A stretch of 6,710 bases of DNA from Ardenticatenia bacterium (GTDB lineage Bacteria; Chloroflexota; Anaerolineae; Aggregatilineales; Aggregatilineaceae). The DNA lies in contig JALSSH010000598.1 of assembly GCA_026984385.1 (NCBI GenBank), forward strand, positions 1 through 6,710, given 5' to 3'. This document shows, in pieces, positions 5,450 through 6,710 of this stretch; positions within the stretch are counted from its first letter, which is position 1, and each line of letters starts with the position of its first letter. The position numbers and the translations under genes are program-made. The notes beneath the pieces are model-generated. The model was given only the letters and a program-made list of their open reading frames with translations, was not told the DNA's origin and searched no databases.

Positions 5450-6710
5450 AACCCGCACGCGAGGAGGGAAGGCGGCGGACTTCGTAGACTTGCACGGCGT
5501 GGCTCACCCCTTTGACGTGAATCGGGGACAGCTCGGCCACCACGATCCGGTGGGTGGGGTCGTGGAGCTGAGCTTGGCAACGCCGATAGGTTTCCGCGCT
5601 GATGATGATCTGGGCGGGGGCGGCGTTTTCTTGCAGGCGTTTAGCCAAGTTCACAGTGTGCCCGATAGCGGTAAACTCGCGGCGGCTGGGGCTGCCCACG
5701 TTACCCAACGTAGCTTCGCCGCTGTGGATACCGATGCGGTAGTAGGGCGTGGTGACGCGCTCGCCTGCGCGTTGCAACAAACGCGCGTAGTCCTCGGCCA
5801 TTTTCAGCGCCGCTTGCACCGCCCACCAGGCATGAGAGCTGCTGGGGTTAAGCTGTGTGTTGAAAAGCGCCATGATCTCGCTGCCCATGAATTTATCAAT
5901 CACGCCGTTTTGCTGATGGATCGCCTCCGCGCCGATGGTCAGGTACAAATTGAGCAAATCCATCAACGCTTGGGGATCGGTGTGGGGTGGAAAAGAGCTA
6001 AAGGGGCGCGTTTCGACAAAAAGCACGCTGATCTCGCGGCGTTCCCCGCCCAAGCCCAGCTCGTCAATGCGGCTGATGTTGTCCACCATCGCGGGCGGCA
6101 GATAGCGGCGCACCACGTTGAGCGTGGCGTCGCGCTTTTTGATCTCGGTCAAGTCTTCTACCACAATCGTCACGCCCTCGATCGCGTCCTGGTTGCGCAA
6201 CGGCGTGAGCTTCAAGTTGAGATGGACTTGCCCGCGCTGGGGAAGCTCGGGGTCAACCTCGACGATCTCTTGTGAGCCGTGCCGATAGATCACGTCCAGC
6301 ATATTGTGCACATAGCGATAGATCACCGGCAGCGCACCGGCAAGCGGCGCACCGAGCACCCCCCCGCGTGGCACGCCCAAGATGCGCTCGGCGGCGGTGT
6401 TGTAGGTGGTGACGGCGTTATCTTCGTCGGTCGCGATCACGCCGCTGGCGATAGAGGCAAAGACGTTTTCCATCAGCTCTTTGACCTCGGTAATTTCGGC
6501 CAGGGCGGTTTGCACTTCTTCAAAAAGCCGCGCGTTTTGGATGGCGATGGCCGCCTGGTTGGCAAAGTGCACCAACAGCTCCAAATGTTCTTGGCTGAAA
6601 AGCGCGTTTTTGATGCGGTTGTCCACATAGACCACACCGGTCACCTGCCCGCGCACCAGCAAGGGAACACACAAGATCGAGCGCAGCGCGTGCAACACTA
6701 CGCTTTTGCT
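5448..6710 (-). CDS. GAF-PAS-class III cyclase homologue, degenerate metal site (C2-like), 5'-truncated by window edge
   Basis: 420 residues are visible, and the frame stays open to the window edge (SKSV precedes the first start-like GTG at 6698), so the N-terminus lies outside. Visible order: end of a GAF domain (up to about codon 65, with ILCVPLLVRG and VYVDNR), PAS domain (about codons 82-189, with GVIATD and YNTAAERILGVP), linker helix KKRDATLNVVRRYLPP, cyclase domain (about 223-410). The two metal aspartates are gone: Glu at 6012-6014 (VLFVETRPF) and Ser at 5880-5882 (DKFMGSEIM). Lys (5892-5894), Thr (5670-5672), Asn (5649-5651) and the transition-state Arg (5637-5639) are kept. This mirrors the C2 half of mammalian adenylyl cyclases, where the second metal Asp is also Ser after K-x-x-G. 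Alone it is probably inactive; with the next gene's product, 15 nt downstream and in the same frame, it could complete an active site. It could also be only a regulatory scaffold. Whether coiled-coil or other sensor domains precede the GAF cannot be seen. Confidence 0.9.
   Translation of the reverse strand, partial: SKSVVLHALRSILCVPLLVRGQVTGVVYVDNRIKNALFSQEHLELLVHFANQAAIAIQNARLFEEVQTALAEITEVKELMENVFASIASGVIATDEDNAVTTYNTAAERILGVPRGGVLGAPLAGALPVIYRYVHNMLDVIYRHGSQEIVEVDPELPQRGQVHLNLKLTPLRNQDAIEGVTIVVEDLTEIKKRDATLNVVRRYLPPAMVDNISRIDELGLGGERREISVLFVETRPFSSFPPHTDPQALMDLLNLYLTIGAEAIHQQNGVIDKFMGSEIMALFNTQLNPSSSHAWWAVQAALKMAEDYARLLQRAGERVTTPYYRIGIHSGEATLGNVGSPSRREFTAIGHTVNLAKRLQENAAPAQIIISAETYRRCQAQLHDPTHRIVVAELSPIHVKGVSHAVQVYEVRRLPSSRAG

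Noticed and set aside
5370..6275. 301-codon plus-strand ORF across the junction of the two cyclase genes
   Set aside because: It is antisense to two proteins with clear conserved motifs, matches no family I recognise, and is explained by the GC-rich codon use of the opposite strand.
6696..6698. GTG as the true start of the upstream cyclase gene
   Set aside because: It falls inside the GAF domain (aligned with SIMLHAPRSVI in the paralogue) and the frame continues to the window edge, so it is an internal valine.

Overview
This GC-rich window reads like a piece of chromosome from a free-living bacterium, most plausibly a Chloroflexota member (Anaerolineae-like). That assignment is an inference from gene style: GAF-PAS-class III cyclase proteins in tandem, an M29 aminopeptidase, and a polytopic GT-C-like membrane protein with a periplasmic tail. 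No rRNA or other strong phylogenetic marker is present. There is no sign of a mobile element, CRISPR array, tRNA or rRNA.

Layout. Positions 1-114 are a short leader holding three back-to-back GC-rich hairpins and a good Shine-Dalgarno. 115-2400 (+) encodes a 761-residue membrane protein. 2397-3503 (-) encodes a complete M29-family metallo-aminopeptidase, convergent with the first gene and overlapping it by 4 nt. 3504-3686 is the only sizeable gap. It carries an intrinsic terminator for the gene to its right and the unusual leader of the aminopeptidase: a strong Shine-Dalgarno placed far from the real start, a possible 7-codon upstream ORF and a CRP-like motif. 3687-5432 (-) and 5448-6710 (-, cut by the window edge) are two paralogous signalling proteins with GAF, PAS and class III nucleotide cyclase domains. 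They lie 15 nt apart in one transcription unit, read from right to left.

The point of most interest is the cyclase pair. The downstream protein keeps both metal-binding aspartates (D404, D448) but has Leu528 where the transition-state arginine belongs. The upstream protein has lost both metal aspartates (Glu and Ser instead) but keeps the Lys/Thr substrate pair, the Asn and the Arg. Together they could form one complete active site, as the C1 and C2 halves of mammalian membrane adenylyl cyclases do. The two genes are also in the same reading frame, separated only by one TAG and five sense codons, so they look like a split or readthrough-fusable two-domain cyclase. The prediction is a heterodimeric adenylyl cyclase whose GAF and PAS inputs sit on two different chains. 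The residues are read directly from the sequence; the heterodimer is inference.

The terminator and leader between the cyclase pair and the aminopeptidase suggest they are separate transcription units. No functional link between the cyclase pair, the aminopeptidase and the membrane protein is evident beyond proximity.
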